A stretch of 64,000 nt of DNA from Marinobacter sp. EhC06. Its GTDB lineage: Bacteria > Pseudomonadota > Gammaproteobacteria > Pseudomonadales > Oleiphilaceae. Both the position numbers and the translations under genes were made by a program. The stretch's first letter is position 1; every line of letters starts with the position of its first letter. Of the stretch, positions 21,230-35,167 are shown piece after piece. The stretch spans positions 148,922-212,921 of the forward strand of contig NZ_LXYO01000034.1 in assembly GCF_001650915.1 (NCBI RefSeq), read 5' to 3'. The notes below the pieces were generated by a model. It saw only the letters and a list, made by a program, of their open reading frames with translations. It was not told where the DNA came from and searched no databases.

Positions 21230-22930
21230 ATGTCGGTCAGTCGATTGTCGTTGATGTTTTTCGCCGGAGCCCTCGCGAGCGGCTGCAGTAGCCTGATCAA
21301 CCAGAGTGAAGAAAACCCGCTGAACACTCAGGAAGTCACCGTTGCCGCTGGCGACGAGGGACTGAAAAAAGCCGTCGAGACCGGAAAAGACGGCGATGCT
21401 GCCCGCAATGAGCCACTGGACGAGGCTATTGCGCCTGAGCTGAAGGATGCCGCCAGGGATGCCCGCGAGAAACTCGACAATCCGGTTCAGAAAACCGCTG
21501 AAACAGAGGCAGTCGAGCAAGATCTTTGGGGTCGACTGCGCTCGGGATTTGTACTGGACCATGACATCGACAATGAACGCGTCCGGGACCAGCTGAACTG
21601 GTATGCCCGTCATCCCGGATACATCGACCGGGTGGTTGAGCGTGGTAGCCGCTACCTCCACTACATAGTCAATGAGACCGAAAAGCGAGGACTGCCGGCC
21701 GAGTATGCCCTGCTCCCAATTGTTGAGAGTGCATTTGATCCCTTCGCCTACTCCCATGGCAGGGCCGCAGGCCTCTGGCAGTTCATCCCCTCCACAGGAA
21801 AGTACTTTGGTCTGACCCAGAGCTGGTGGCACGATGAGCGTCGGGATGTTATTGCAGCCACCGACGCCGCCCTGACCTATCTTGATCGCCTCGCCAACCG
21901 TTTTGATGGCGACCACACCCTTGCTCTGGCCGCCTACAACAGCGGTGGCGGCACGGTCTCAAGCGCCATGCGCCGAAATCGCAACAGCAACAAACCGACC
22001 GACTTCTGGTCCTTGCAGCTGCCACGGGAAACGCGCCATTACGTTCCCAAGCTTATTGCACTGGCTAAAATCTTCGACAACCCAGGGGCCTATGGCATCG
22101 AACTGCCATCACTGAAAGACGAGCCCTACTTCGAGGTGGTTGAAACCGGCTCCCAGCTGGATCTTGCCCAGGCGGCGGAACTGGCCGGCGTGGATGTTGA
22201 TGAGATCTACCTGCTTAACCCGTCTTATAACCGTTGGGCCACCTCACCGGACGGCCCCCACCGGTTGCTGGTTCCGGTTCAGAACGCCGAGAACTTCCGC
22301 ACGGCACTGGCGCAAATTCCTGCCGATCAACGGGTTTCCTGGCGTAACTATGAGGTTAAATCCGGCGACAGCCTTAATTCAATTTCCCGGAAATTCTCCA
22401 CGACACCGTCGGTACTCCAGCAGGTGAACAACCTGAACGGCGACCTGATACGGATCGGCCAGCGCCTGATGATTCCGTCCGCCTCCAAGGGTAGCGATGC
22501 CTACGCCCTGAGTGCCTCCCAGCGGCTTGAGCGCAAACAGGAGCGAAAGCGGGACGGAAACAAGGTTCGCTACACGGTTCGCAAAGGTGACACTTTCTGG
22601 GATATTGCCCGCGAGCACCGGGTTTCCGTTCGTGAAGTTGCCGCCTGGAATGGTATGGCACCCGGCGACCCGCTGATGCCTGGCAAGGAACTGGTTATCT
22701 GGTCCAAAACCAGTCAGCCCACGGTTATGGCCGCCAACAGTGGCCGTGGTGAGGCGATGGTTCGCAAGGTGGGCTACCGGGTGCGCAAGGGCGACTCTCT
22801 GGCCCGTATTGCCAGCCGGTTTTCCGTGAATGTGCGGGATATCGCAAGCTGGAACGATCTGAATACCGCCCGTTATCTGCAACCCGGGCAAAGTCTGGTA
22901 CTCTACGTTGATATCCGAAACAGTCCCTGA
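21230..22930 (+). CDS. mltD: Membrane-bound lytic murein transglycosylase D
   Basis: A 566-residue lipoprotein that cleaves peptidoglycan between MurNAc and GlcNAc. A signal peptide ends in a lipobox, LASGC, with Cys19 as the lipidated residue. An acidic linker follows, then the Slt-type catalytic domain with Glu166 in LLPIVESAFDPFAYSHGRA and GLWQFIPSTGKYFGL. Three LysM peptidoglycan-binding repeats lie at about 373-417, 447-490 and 516-560. The gene precedes the ABC importer genes by 12 bases and may share their transcript. Confidence 0.95.
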   Translation: MSVSRLSLMFFAGALASGCSSLINQSEENPLNTQEVTVAAGDEGLKKAVETGKDGDAARNEPLDEAIAPELKDAARDAREKLDNPVQKTAETEAVEQDLWGRLRSGFVLDHDIDNERVRDQLNWYARHPGYIDRVVERGSRYLHYIVNETEKRGLPAEYALLPIVESAFDPFAYSHGRAAGLWQFIPSTGKYFGLTQSWWHDERRDVIAATDAALTYLDRLANRFDGDHTLALAAYNSGGGTVSSAMRRNRNSNKPTDFWSLQLPRETRHYVPKLIALAKIFDNPGAYGIELPSLKDEPYFEVVETGSQLDLAQAAELAGVDVDEIYLLNPSYNRWATSPDGPHRLLVPVQNAENFRTALAQIPADQRVSWRNYEVKSGDSLNSISRKFSTTPSVLQQVNNLNGDLIRIGQRLMIPSASKGSDAYALSASQRLERKQERKRDGNKVRYTVRKGDTFWDIAREHRVSVREVAAWNGMAPGDPLMPGKELVIWSKTSQPTVMAANSGRGEAMVRKVGYRVRKGDSLARIASRFSVNVRDIASWNDLNTARYLQPGQSLVLYVDIRNSP

Positions 22931-22942
22931 CGTGCGAGACTT

Positions 22943-24766
22943 ATGACAAGAACACGGAAAGCCTCATCCCTTACGTCGTTTTTTTCAGCCCTGGCGTTCA
23001 TTGCCACACCGCTTATTTCTCCGTTTTCTATCGCCGAAGAGGCAATGCCAGCACATGGCATTGCCATGCACGGCGAAACAAAATATCCGGCAGGTTTCAG
23101 TCACTTCGATTACGTTAATCCGGACGCCCCGAAAGGCGGCACGCTGAAGATGGCCGTCGTCGCCAACGGCTTCGATTCCTTCAATCCGTTTGATATCCGG
23201 GGTGTGGCTGCGGCAGGAATCAGCACCTACCTCTACGACACTTTGCTGGAATCCTCCGACGATGAGCCCTTCTCGGCCTATGGCCTGATTGCCGAATCCC
23301 TGGAAACCCCGGAAGACCGCAGCTACGTGGTATTCAACATCCGGGAGCAGGCGCGGTTCCACGATGGCGAAGCCATTACCGCCGAAGACGTGAAATTTTC
23401 TTTCGACACTCTCACCACCAAGGGACATCCCTTCTTCCGCAACTACTACGCGGACGTCAGTACCGTCACGGTGGAAGGCCCTCGTCGGATACGTTTTGAT
23501 TTCAGCGATACCAGCAATCGGGAGCTGCCGCTGATCCTCGGTCAGATGCCGATACTGCCATCGCACTACTGGGCCGATCGTGAGTTTGGCAAAAACGGCC
23601 TGAATCCGCCGGTTGGCAGTGGCCCCTATCGGATAGGCGACTTCGAGGCTGGCCGATCCATCACCTATGAGCGGGTTGAGGATTATTGGGCCAAAGATCT
23701 GGGGGTCCGTACAGGCCGGTTCAATTTCAATCAGATTACCTACGACTACTACACCGATGACACCGTGGCTCTGGAAGCCTTCAAAGCCGGAAGTTTTGAT
23801 TTCCGGCTGGAATCGTCCGCCAAGAACTGGGCCACCGCCTACACCGGTGAACGGTTCGAGAATGGCACTATTATCAAAGAGGCCATCGAGCACCACCGGC
23901 CCTCGGGCATGCAGGGCTTTGCCTTCAATACCCGGCGCAAGGTGTTTTCAGACCCGCTCGTGCGCGAAGCCCTGGCTTACGGTTTCGATTTCCAGTGGGC
24001 CAACAAGAACCTCTTTTTCGACCAATACACCCGTACTGACAGCTACTTCGAGAACAGCGACCTCGCTTCCTCGGGTCTCCCCACCGGCCGTGAACTGGAA
24101 ATACTCGAACCTTACCGGGATCGGTTACCCGAAGATGTGTTTACCGAGGAGTACCAGCCACCCACAACCGAAGGTCAACAAGGGCTGCGCGAGAATCTGA
24201 GAACCGCCATGGAGCTGCTAAAGTCCGCTGGGTATGTCATCCGCGATGGCAAGATGGTACACGCCGAAACAGGCGAACCACTGGCGTTCGAAATCCTGCT
24301 GTTCCAGAAAAGCTTCGAGCGGGTGGTTCTACCCTTCAAGAACAATCTCGGCCGGCTCGGAATCGATGTTACCGTCCGCCTGGTAGACAGCAACCAGTAT
24401 ATCCAGCGGCTGCGGGAATTTGATTTCGATATGATCACTCAGGTGTTCGGCCAGTCGGATTCACCGGGTAACGAGCAGCGCGAATACTGGCATTCCTCCA
24501 CCGTGGATGCCAAAGGCTCACGGAATTACATGGGCGTGAGCGATCCGGTGATTGATGACCTGGTGAGCATGGTGATTCAGGCGCCAGACCGTGAGGAGCT
24601 GGTGCATCGGGTTCATGCGCTGGATCGGGTTCTCCTGCACCATCATTATGTGATTCCCCATTGGCACCTGAGAAGCGACCGCGTTGCCTACTGGAACCAT
24701 CTCCAACGTCCGGCCGAGACGCCCAAGAACGGTATCGACCTGGACAACTGGTGGGCGAAGCCCTGA
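22943..24766 (+). CDS. yejA: Periplasmic oligopeptide-binding protein, YejA-like (family 5)
   Basis: A 607-residue extracellular solute-binding protein of family 5. A signal peptide (about 30 residues, ending near PFSIA) precedes AMPAHGIAMHGETKYP and FDYVNPDAPKGGTLKM, which are typical of YejA. In E. coli, YejABEF imports oligopeptides, including microcin C. Genes for two permeases and a double ATPase follow within a few bases, so the system is complete. Substrate here is inferred from the family only. Confidence 0.9.
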   Translation: MTRTRKASSLTSFFSALAFIATPLISPFSIAEEAMPAHGIAMHGETKYPAGFSHFDYVNPDAPKGGTLKMAVVANGFDSFNPFDIRGVAAAGISTYLYDTLLESSDDEPFSAYGLIAESLETPEDRSYVVFNIREQARFHDGEAITAEDVKFSFDTLTTKGHPFFRNYYADVSTVTVEGPRRIRFDFSDTSNRELPLILGQMPILPSHYWADREFGKNGLNPPVGSGPYRIGDFEAGRSITYERVEDYWAKDLGVRTGRFNFNQITYDYYTDDTVALEAFKAGSFDFRLESSAKNWATAYTGERFENGTIIKEAIEHHRPSGMQGFAFNTRRKVFSDPLVREALAYGFDFQWANKNLFFDQYTRTDSYFENSDLASSGLPTGRELEILEPYRDRLPEDVFTEEYQPPTTEGQQGLRENLRTAMELLKSAGYVIRDGKMVHAETGEPLAFEILLFQKSFERVVLPFKNNLGRLGIDVTVRLVDSNQYIQRLREFDFDMITQVFGQSDSPGNEQREYWHSSTVDAKGSRNYMGVSDPVIDDLVSMVIQAPDREELVHRVHALDRVLLHHHYVIPHWHLRSDRVAYWNHLQRPAETPKNGIDLDNWWAKP

Positions 24767-24781
24767 GGAACACGCCGCTAA

Positions 24782-25867
24782 ATGGGCATCTACATACTCA
24801 GGCGTCTGGCGCTGATCATTCCCACGCTGATCGGAATCATGCTGCTCAATTTTGTCATCGTGCAGGCCGCACCAGGCGGCCCCGTTGAGCAGCTTATTGC
24901 GGAAATGGAAGGCCACGGCGGCAGTGCTCTGGCCCGCGCCTCCGGAGGCGGCACCGGTGGTGAGGTAGCGGATTCCTCTGGCGATACGCGCGGCTCCCGC
25001 GGTATTCCAGATGAGCTCCTGAAGGAAATCGAAGTCATGTATGGCTTCGACAAACCGCCCCACGAACGCTTTTTCAAAATGCTTGGCGATTACGCCACCT
25101 TCAACTTCGGCGATTCCTTCTTCCGGGAAAAAAGCGTCATTGACCTGATTCTCGACAAGATGCCCGTATCCATTTCCCTGGGCCTCTGGTCGACACTCAT
25201 CATTTACTTTATTTCCATCCCCCTGGGCATCCGAAAGGCCGTTACCGATGGCTCCAGATTTGATGTCTGGACCAGCTCTGCCATCGTGGTGGGTTATGCC
25301 ATACCGGGCTTCCTGTTCGCCATACTGCTGATCGTGCTGTTTGCCGGCGGCAGTTATTTTGACTGGTTCCCGCTTCGGGGCCTGACGTCTTCGAATTTCG
25401 ACGAACTCACCTGGTATCAGAAAATCGGTGACTACTTCTGGCACCTGGCGCTGCCGGTCACCGCGAATGTCATTGGAGGGTTTGCCACCCTGACCCTGCT
25501 CACCAAGAACTCATTCCTGGATGAGATCGGAAAACAATACGTGGTGACCGCCAGGGCCAAGGGGCTGGACCAGAAAGAAGTGCTGTATGGTCACGTGTTC
25601 CGGAATGCCATGCTGATTGTGATTGCCAGTCTTCCCGGTGTTCTGGTGGCCCTGTTCTTTACCGGCTCGCTACTGATTGAAGTAATCTTCTCCCTGGACG
25701 GGCTTGGATTACTGGGCTTTGAAGCGGCCCTGAACCGGGACTATCCGGTGATCTTTGGCACACTGTATATCTTCACCCTGATGGGACTCATCCTGAAGCT
25801 GATCAGCGACATCACCTATGTCCTGGTCGACCCACGGATCGATTTTGAAAGCCGGGAGGGCGCGTGA
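24782..25867 (+). CDS. yejB: ABC transporter permease, YejB-like
   Basis: A 361-residue permease with an N-terminal membrane segment, a periplasmic Gly/Ser-rich loop around residues 38-85, and five later membrane segments. The coupling (EAA) loop is seen as [24 protein letters not shown], which docks to the ATPase. [20 protein letters not shown] is the standard start of DppB/OppB/YejB proteins. Its stop overlaps the next gene's GTG by four bases (GTGA), indicating translational coupling. Confidence 0.92.
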   Translation: MGIYILRRLALIIPTLIGIMLLNFVIVQAAPGGPVEQLIAEMEGHGGSALARASGGGTGGEVADSSGDTRGSRGIPDELLKEIEVMYGFDKPPHERFFKMLGDYATFNFGDSFFREKSVIDLILDKMPVSISLGLWSTLIIYFISIPLGIRKAVTDGSRFDVWTSSAIVVGYAIPGFLFAILLIVLFAGGSYFDWFPLRGLTSSNFDELTWYQKIGDYFWHLALPVTANVIGGFATLTLLTKNSFLDEIGKQYVVTARAKGLDQKEVLYGHVFRNAMLIVIASLPGVLVALFFTGSLLIEVIFSLDGLGLLGFEAALNRDYPVIFGTLYIFTLMGLILKLISDITYVLVDPRIDFESREGA

Positions 25868-26892
25868 GCTTCCGGTCCCTGACTCCGATCCAGCAGAGGC
25901 GACTCCGTAATTTCCGGAAAAACCGGCGGGGCTTCTGGTCCTTGTGGGTCTTCCTGGCGCTTTTCGGCCTGTCGCTGGTGGCAGAGTTGATCGCCAATGA
26001 CTCCCCCCTGGTTGTTTCCTACAAGGGGGATCTGTATTTCCCGGTGGTTCAGTCAGTGCCGGAAGAGACCTTCGGCGGGTTCCTTCCCACCGAGGCGAAT
26101 TATCGGGACCCTTTCATCGCCGACGAGATAACTGCCAACGGCTGGATGGTCTGGCCACCGATCCGCTTCAGCTACAACACCATCAATTACGATCTTGAAG
26201 TGCCCTCGCCGGCGCCCCCCAGTGCCGAGAACTGGCTGGGAACTGACGATCAGGGCCGGGATGTTGCCGCCCGAGTCATCTACGGTTTCCGTATTTCAGT
26301 ACTGTTTGGTCTGACCCTGACAATTGCCAGCTGCATTGTTGGTGTTATTGTTGGTGCCATCCAGGGGTTTTACGGCGGCAAGATCGACCTGCTGGGCCAG
26401 CGCTTTATCGAAATCTGGTCCGGTTTGCCGGTGCTCTACCTGCTGATCATTCTTTCCAGTATCGTCCAGCCCAATTTCTGGTGGCTGCTGGGCATCATGC
26501 TGCTGTTCAGCTGGATGGGACTGGTGGATGTGGTCCGTGCCGAATTCCTCAGGGCCCGCAACTTTGAGTATGTCAAAGCTGCCAGAGCGCTCGGCCTGGA
26601 CAACCGCAAGATCATGTTTCGGCATATCCTGCCCAACGCTATGGTGGCCACGCTCACCTTCCTGCCGTTCATTCTTACGGGCGCAATCACTGGCCTCACA
26701 TCCCTGGACTTCCTCGGCTTCGGTCTGCCCTCCGGCTCACCCTCCCTCGGTGAGTTGATTGCCCAGGGCAAAGCCAATCTGCATGCACCCTGGCTGGGCA
26801 TTTCTGCCTTTGTCTCGTTGTCGCTGATGCTCACCCTGTTGGTGTTTGTCGGCGAAGCCGTTCGCGATGCCTTTGATCCGAGGAAGAGCTGA
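25864..26892 (+). CDS. yejE: ABC transporter permease, YejE-like
   Basis: A 342-residue partner permease starting at GTG. The opening [22 protein letters not shown] and the long periplasmic insert after the first membrane segment fit YejE. The [19 protein letters not shown] segment and the coupling loop [26 protein letters not shown] are typical of DppC/OppC-type subunits. It ends one base before the ATPase gene begins. Confidence 0.92.
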   Translation: MSFRSLTPIQQRRLRNFRKNRRGFWSLWVFLALFGLSLVAELIANDSPLVVSYKGDLYFPVVQSVPEETFGGFLPTEANYRDPFIADEITANGWMVWPPIRFSYNTINYDLEVPSPAPPSAENWLGTDDQGRDVAARVIYGFRISVLFGLTLTIASCIVGVIVGAIQGFYGGKIDLLGQRFIEIWSGLPVLYLLIILSSIVQPNFWWLLGIMLLFSWMGLVDVVRAEFLRARNFEYVKAARALGLDNRKIMFRHILPNAMVATLTFLPFILTGAITGLTSLDFLGFGLPSGSPSLGELIAQGKANLHAPWLGISAFVSLSLMLTLLVFVGEAVRDAFDPRKS

Positions 26893-26893
26893 T

Positions 26894-28498
<1,605 letters not shown>

Positions 28499-28563
28499 GC
28501 GTTACCCCTGCCAGAGCACTCAGGGATAATGCACCCAAATCAGGAACACAGGGAGAACGACCC

Positions 28564-29349
28564 ATGGGAATCCTCAGTGGCAAAAAAGCACTGATCGTTG
28601 GCGTAGCCAGCAAACTGTCCATTGCTTACGGCATCGCCGAGGCATTCGCCCGCGAAGGCGCCGAACTGGCATTCACCTACCAGAACGAAAAACTCCAGCC
28701 ACGGGTTGAGAAATTCGCCGAACAGTGGGGCAGCAAGCTGACCTTCCCCTGCGATGTGGCCAGCGACGAAGAAATCGAGAATGTCTTCAAGGAACTGGGC
28801 AAGCACTGGGACAACATCGACATTATTGTTCATGCCGTTGGCTATGCTCCGGGTCACGAACTGGACGGAAACTACGTGGACGTCACCACCCGTGAGGGCT
28901 TCCGCATTGCCCACGACATCAGCTCCTACAGCTTTGTGGCCCTGGCCAAGGGCGCTCGCAGCATGATGCACGAAGGCAGCTCACTGATTACCCTGAGCTA
29001 CCTGGGCGCCGAGAAGGTTCTGCAGAACTACAACGTGATGGGCCTGGCCAAGGCCTCGCTGGAAGCCAACGTTCGCTACATGGCTGCCAGCCTGGGCCGT
29101 GATGGCATTCGCGTGAACGGCATTTCCGCCGGTCCGATCAAGACCCTGGCCGCCTCCGGCATCAAGAGCTTCCGTAAGATGCTGGCCGAAAACGCCAGGC
29201 GTGCACCGCTGCGCCGGAACGTGACCATTGATGAAGTGGGCAATGCCGCCGCGTTCCTGGGTTCCAACCTGTCCAGTGGCATTACCGGCGAGATCATGTA
29301 CGTGGACGGCGGCTTCAACATCACCGGGATGGGCGAACTGGAAGAGTAA
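28564..29349 (+). CDS. fabI: Enoyl-[acyl-carrier-protein] reductase (NADH)
   Basis: FabI catalyses the last step of each fatty-acid elongation cycle and is the target of triclosan-type inhibitors. The 261-residue protein matches E. coli numbering: Tyr146, Tyr156 and Lys163 of the active site fall in [20 protein letters not shown]. The nucleotide-binding start [20 protein letters not shown] is typical. ATG 28564 is preceded by GGGAG. A longer frame beginning at 28495, overlapping yejF, would add 23 unrelated residues. A terminator follows. Confidence 0.97.
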   Translation: MGILSGKKALIVGVASKLSIAYGIAEAFAREGAELAFTYQNEKLQPRVEKFAEQWGSKLTFPCDVASDEEIENVFKELGKHWDNIDIIVHAVGYAPGHELDGNYVDVTTREGFRIAHDISSYSFVALAKGARSMMHEGSSLITLSYLGAEKVLQNYNVMGLAKASLEANVRYMAASLGRDGIRVNGISAGPIKTLAASGIKSFRKMLAENARRAPLRRNVTIDEVGNAAAFLGSNLSSGITGEIMYVDGGFNITGMGELEE

Positions 29350-29370
29350 GTTTCCCTCACTCGGAAACGA

Positions 29371-29399
29371 AAGAGCCGGCTTTATGCCGGCTCTTTTTG
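29371..29399. terminator. Bidirectional terminator after fabI
   Basis: AAGAGCCGGC and GCCGGCTCTT form a 10-base stem around TTTAT, with a T run on the plus strand and A residues on the other side. It separates fabI from the convergent PilZ gene. Confidence 0.9.
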
Positions 29400-29419
29400 T
29401 TAAACGGAGTGAAGTTTCA

Positions 29420-29824
29420 TCAATCCTGGTCCATCGCCGACGCCACGGCTTCTACCCACTCAACGTAGGCGGTGTCGTCGGATTCGATGATTCGCGCCCC
29501 CACCAGAAAGCTCGACTCGTTGGGTCGGCACCAGACCACTTCTACCATTAGACTGAAAGGCTCCGCATGGTTGCCAAGTAAGACGCTCGCCGGCAGCAGA
29601 GCCCCCAGGGAAAGAGGCTCGTCAGCGGTCAGGCAAAGACCACTGGCGGATATATCGCGAATGCCGCAGACAAGCTCCCGCTCCTCGGCCCCGGCTTCTT
29701 CCGGCAATCCGGATTCAAGCTCGAGAATCGCCCGGGCTCGGGCAGTCAGGCGGTAATCGGCACGGTTATCCTGATCAACAGGCGGATCATTCCGGGTTCC
29801 AAAGCTGTAATCGTTATCTGCCAT
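29420..29824 (-). CDS. PilZ domain protein (probable c-di-GMP receptor)
   Basis: A 134-residue protein with a PilZ domain. The c-di-GMP-binding signature is visible as an Arg-rich start (RADYRLTARARAILELE, the RxxxR type) followed by GIRDISASGLCL (D/NxSxxG type). VEVVWCRPNESSFLVGARII fits the remaining beta barrel. It follows the DUF1631 gene by 24 bases on the same strand, suggesting a shared role in c-di-GMP-dependent behaviour. The target process is not shown by the sequence. Confidence 0.85.
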   Translation of the reverse strand: MADNDYSFGTRNDPPVDQDNRADYRLTARARAILELESGLPEEAGAEERELVCGIRDISASGLCLTADEPLSLGALLPASVLLGNHAEPFSLMVEVVWCRPNESSFLVGARIIESDDTAYVEWVEAVASAMDQD

Positions 29825-29848
29825 TGTTGTTTTCCTGCTTCGGCAATA

Positions 29849-31672
29849 TCAGTTTCGGCCTACACGGATTCGGCCAACGACCCTGCTTAGGGTGTCATCA
29901 AATTCTGCAGAGGTTCCAAGAACCCGGATCCGGCCTTCCACAATCCCTTCAACCAGGGCGTCCTCGAGAAATTCGCGCCGGTTCAGGCCAAGACGGTCTA
30001 CAAAAACCAGCTTTCTGGACGCATTGATGCGTACGGCCAGTTTCAGGCGGGCCGGTTCATCGGATGTTTCATCGGGTTCAACGACAATCCAGCCACCAAG
30101 CTTGATGGCGTCCACCTGCTTCTCGGCCAGCAGCGTTCTTTCCTTACGGATTCGCTCCTGTTCGGCCTGTTCATCGGCGATACGTTGCTCTTCAGCGGCT
30201 TGCCGCTGGCGCTCAAGCTCGGCTTCACGCTCGGCTTCCTCAGCCCTGCGCCTTTCTTCGGCGGCTTCTTTTTCCCGCCGCAGTTCCTCGGCGCGCAGCC
30301 TGGCAGCTTCCGCTGCCTGTTCCCTCTGCCGACGTTGTTTCTCACAGACGCGGGCAAGCAGTTCGACGGTTTCTGCCAATACCCTTCCAAAAGGTGTGAG
30401 CTTCGGCAATGGCCGGATCTGCTCCTTTTCCAGGGCGGCCTGGAATTCACCCCAGGTCTGCAGCCCCAACTTTACGCCGGCGCCGTTGGTCCAGAGGATT
30501 TCTGCCGATTCAGGTAAAAACGCATAGAAATAACGCCGCTGCTCTCCGGTGCCCTCGCCCTCGACAAACCACTGCCCCTCATAAGGTTCAAAGGCTTCTG
30601 CGGCGGGCACTTCGAAGGTCAGCCAGTTGCTGTCCCATTGGAAACTCCCCGCCGCCGGCAAAGCCTCCACAAGGTCCGGTGCCTCCCCTCGCAGCCTGGA
30701 AACCATGACGGATTCGATCCCCGACAGGGACTGCGCAGGCAGGGATTCGTCAAAAACACGTTTCCAGACGTCCAGGATACGATCGCCGATCTGTTCGCCC
30801 ACGTGATAGAGCCGGTTACGGTCCTTGTCGGAAAGTGACGGATCACCAATCCAGACCAGCCACTCAAGCAACTTGCTGCCATGCCGAAAATTCTCGCCCT
30901 CGAGACCGGAATCCCAGATCGACTGTTTCAGCAAACCCTGCCAGTGATCAAGGATAAACCGGACAATCGGAAGCGGTAACTTGCGCCCCTGGAGAGCACG
31001 ACCAATCAATGCCCGGGAAGACTGTTCTGCCTTACGCTGTTTGGCAGCACCCTGCTCTGTTTCGAGTAGCCGTTGGCGAAGTTTTCCAACCTGGGCGTTC
31101 CTCTTCTCAGCGTCTTCCTGCCAGCGATAACAGAATTCGCTCACAGGTTCCGTCTTGCCGGATTCGAAACTGGCAGAAACGGCTATTACCAGCGAATCAA
31201 GCTGATCCAGCAGAACTTTGGAGGAGCGGCCTCCGGAATCGCTCCAGCCGCGCCACTCCTGCAGGCTGTCCAGCCACTCCAGGAGAGCCTTGCTGAAAGC
31301 CTTCTTGCCCTCCAGATTCATGCGCCAGGCGAGATAGAAACGCAGCCTTGCCACCCGACGGGCCAGGCTGGGATGCAGACCGCTTGTTTTCAGAAAGACG
31401 TCCATAATGCGGTCAGCCACATAGGCCGCGTTCACCTGCCGGGCCGACCACTCCAGATGAACGGAGCGGATAACATGGGTCACCCGCTCATCGCGCTGCT
31501 CGGACCAGCAGGAAACCAGCAGCGGACGCCAGTCGCTGACAGCGTCTGGTTCGAGCTTGCCCGCCGGGTATGGCAGGTCAGGAACACGTATGCCGGCCAG
31601 GACATCGTCTATCTTGCCTGAAACCGTTGCAACGGAAGGCACATCCTTCAGTCTCTGCCTGTTTTGCGACAT
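29849..31672 (-). CDS. DUF1631-like protein with coiled coil
   Basis: A 607-residue cytoplasmic protein. The central LPLPIVRFILDHWQGLLKQS segment and the C-terminal part (GGWIVVEPDE, LKLAVRINASRKLVFVDRLG) resemble DUF1631 proteins, whose function is not established. Residues about 440-530 form a strongly charged Glu/Arg/Ala coiled coil. The C-terminal strand-rich region resembles a degenerate PilZ barrel, and a PilZ gene lies 24 bases downstream. I assign the family with moderate confidence and no function. Confidence 0.65.
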   Translation of the reverse strand: MSQNRQRLKDVPSVATVSGKIDDVLAGIRVPDLPYPAGKLEPDAVSDWRPLLVSCWSEQRDERVTHVIRSVHLEWSARQVNAAYVADRIMDVFLKTSGLHPSLARRVARLRFYLAWRMNLEGKKAFSKALLEWLDSLQEWRGWSDSGGRSSKVLLDQLDSLVIAVSASFESGKTEPVSEFCYRWQEDAEKRNAQVGKLRQRLLETEQGAAKQRKAEQSSRALIGRALQGRKLPLPIVRFILDHWQGLLKQSIWDSGLEGENFRHGSKLLEWLVWIGDPSLSDKDRNRLYHVGEQIGDRILDVWKRVFDESLPAQSLSGIESVMVSRLRGEAPDLVEALPAAGSFQWDSNWLTFEVPAAEAFEPYEGQWFVEGEGTGEQRRYFYAFLPESAEILWTNGAGVKLGLQTWGEFQAALEKEQIRPLPKLTPFGRVLAETVELLARVCEKQRRQREQAAEAARLRAEELRREKEAAEERRRAEEAEREAELERQRQAAEEQRIADEQAEQERIRKERTLLAEKQVDAIKLGGWIVVEPDETSDEPARLKLAVRINASRKLVFVDRLGLNRREFLEDALVEGIVEGRIRVLGTSAEFDDTLSRVVGRIRVGRN

Positions 31673-31847
31673 CCGTTCCCCATACCTAAGAAGCGTTGAA
31701 AAGGCCCTGTAAATGACGCAGTATAACCAACTCGCCGGGGTTTACCGCAACCGCACACCGGCGCTATTCGCGTTAATCTGCAACCCTGTTGGCATATTCT
31801 ATGGTCCACCAGGGCTGCAACGATCAGAATCGGGGAAGCAGAACAAC

Positions 31848-32924
31848 ATGTCGGGCAACAAACTAGAGAATCTGAATGTGGCGAGCCAGGAAGCACTGAT
31901 CACTCCTGAAGCGCTGAAGAAGGAGATGCCGCTCTCCGACAAGGCCGCAGAAACCGTCTCAAAGGGCCGCCAGGCCATCTATGACATCATGGATGGTAAG
32001 GACCACCGCCTGTTTGTCGTGGTGGGCCCCTGCTCCATTCACGATGTTGAGGCCGCCAGGGATTACGCCGCGCGCCTGAAGAAGCTTGCCGATGAAGTCA
32101 GCGATACCCTGCTGATCGTTATGCGGGTCTATTTTGAGAAACCTCGCACAACCGTTGGCTGGAAAGGTCTGATCAACGATCCGCACCTGAACGACACCTT
32201 TGATATTGAGCAGGGCCTTCACATCGGACGTCGACTGCTGTTGGATATCAACGAACTGGGCCTGCCCGCAGCCACCGAAGCGCTCGATCCGATTTCCCCT
32301 CAGTACCTGCAGGACACCATTGCATGGTCCGCCATCGGCGCCCGTACCACCGAGTCACAAACTCACCGGGAAATGAGCAGCGGCCTGTCTATGGCGATCG
32401 GTTTCAAGAACGGCACCGACGGCAGCCTGGACGTTGCGGTGAACGCCATGAAATCCGTGTCTCACCCCCACAGCTTCCTGGGCATCGACCAGCAGGGACA
32501 GGTGGCGATTATCCGCACCAAGGGCAATAACTACGGCCACGTTGTCCTTCGTGGCGGCGGTGGCAAACCCAACTACGATTCCGTGAGCGTCGCCCTGTGC
32601 GAACAGGCGCTGGATAAAGCAGGCTTGCGCAAGTCGATGATGATTGACTGCAGCCATGCCAACTCCAGCAAGGACCCGGCCATTCAGCCGCTGGTCATGC
32701 AGGATGTGACCCACCAGATCCTGGAAGGCAACACGTCGATCCAGAGCCTGATGGTTGAGAGCAACATCAACTGGGGCAACCAGTCCATTCCCGAGAATCT
32801 GGCAGATCTCAAGTACGGCGTATCGGTGACGGATGCCTGTATCGACTGGCCAACTACGGAAAAAGCCATTCGGGATATGCGCAACAAGCTGAAGGATGTC
32901 TTGCCCAAGCGCAAGATCGGCTGA
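31848..32924 (+). CDS. aroG: 3-deoxy-7-phosphoheptulonate (DAHP) synthase, class I
   Basis: This enzyme condenses phosphoenolpyruvate and erythrose-4-phosphate to DAHP, the entry to aromatic amino acids. The 358-residue length and motifs VVVGPCSIHD, MRVYFEKPRTTVGWKGLINDP, GARTTESQTHR and MMIDCSHANSSKDP place it in the E. coli AroF/G/H class; the feedback specificity (Phe, Tyr or Trp) cannot be read. The ATG at 31848 matches family N-termini; upstream codons are unrelated. A TATAAC hexamer at 31722-31727 and a TGTAAA half-site at 31708 are possible control elements, but weak. Confidence 0.93.
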   Translation: MSGNKLENLNVASQEALITPEALKKEMPLSDKAAETVSKGRQAIYDIMDGKDHRLFVVVGPCSIHDVEAARDYAARLKKLADEVSDTLLIVMRVYFEKPRTTVGWKGLINDPHLNDTFDIEQGLHIGRRLLLDINELGLPAATEALDPISPQYLQDTIAWSAIGARTTESQTHREMSSGLSMAIGFKNGTDGSLDVAVNAMKSVSHPHSFLGIDQQGQVAIIRTKGNNYGHVVLRGGGGKPNYDSVSVALCEQALDKAGLRKSMMIDCSHANSSKDPAIQPLVMQDVTHQILEGNTSIQSLMVESNINWGNQSIPENLADLKYGVSVTDACIDWPTTEKAIRDMRNKLKDVLPKRKIG

Positions 32925-32934
32925 TCGAAGCATG

Positions 32935-32951
32935 ATATAAAACGGGGAGCC

Positions 32952-32964
<13 letters not shown>
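32935..32964 (-). terminator. Terminator hairpin overlapping the cobA stop codon
   Basis: AACGGGGAGC and GCTCCCCGTT form a perfect 10-base stem around a four-base loop. On the minus strand the loop reads TGAG and contains the TGA stop of cobA, followed after the stem by TTTTATAT. On the plus strand it lies 16 bases after the DAHP synthase stop but has a poor T tract. Confidence 0.75.

Positions 32965-35167
<2,203 letters not shown>

Noticed and set aside
31713..31847. 45-codon upstream extension of DAHP synthase, or an aromatic leader peptide
   Set aside because: The frame is continuous with the enzyme, lacks a stop and lacks clustered Phe, Tyr or Trp codons, and no terminator/antiterminator pair is visible.
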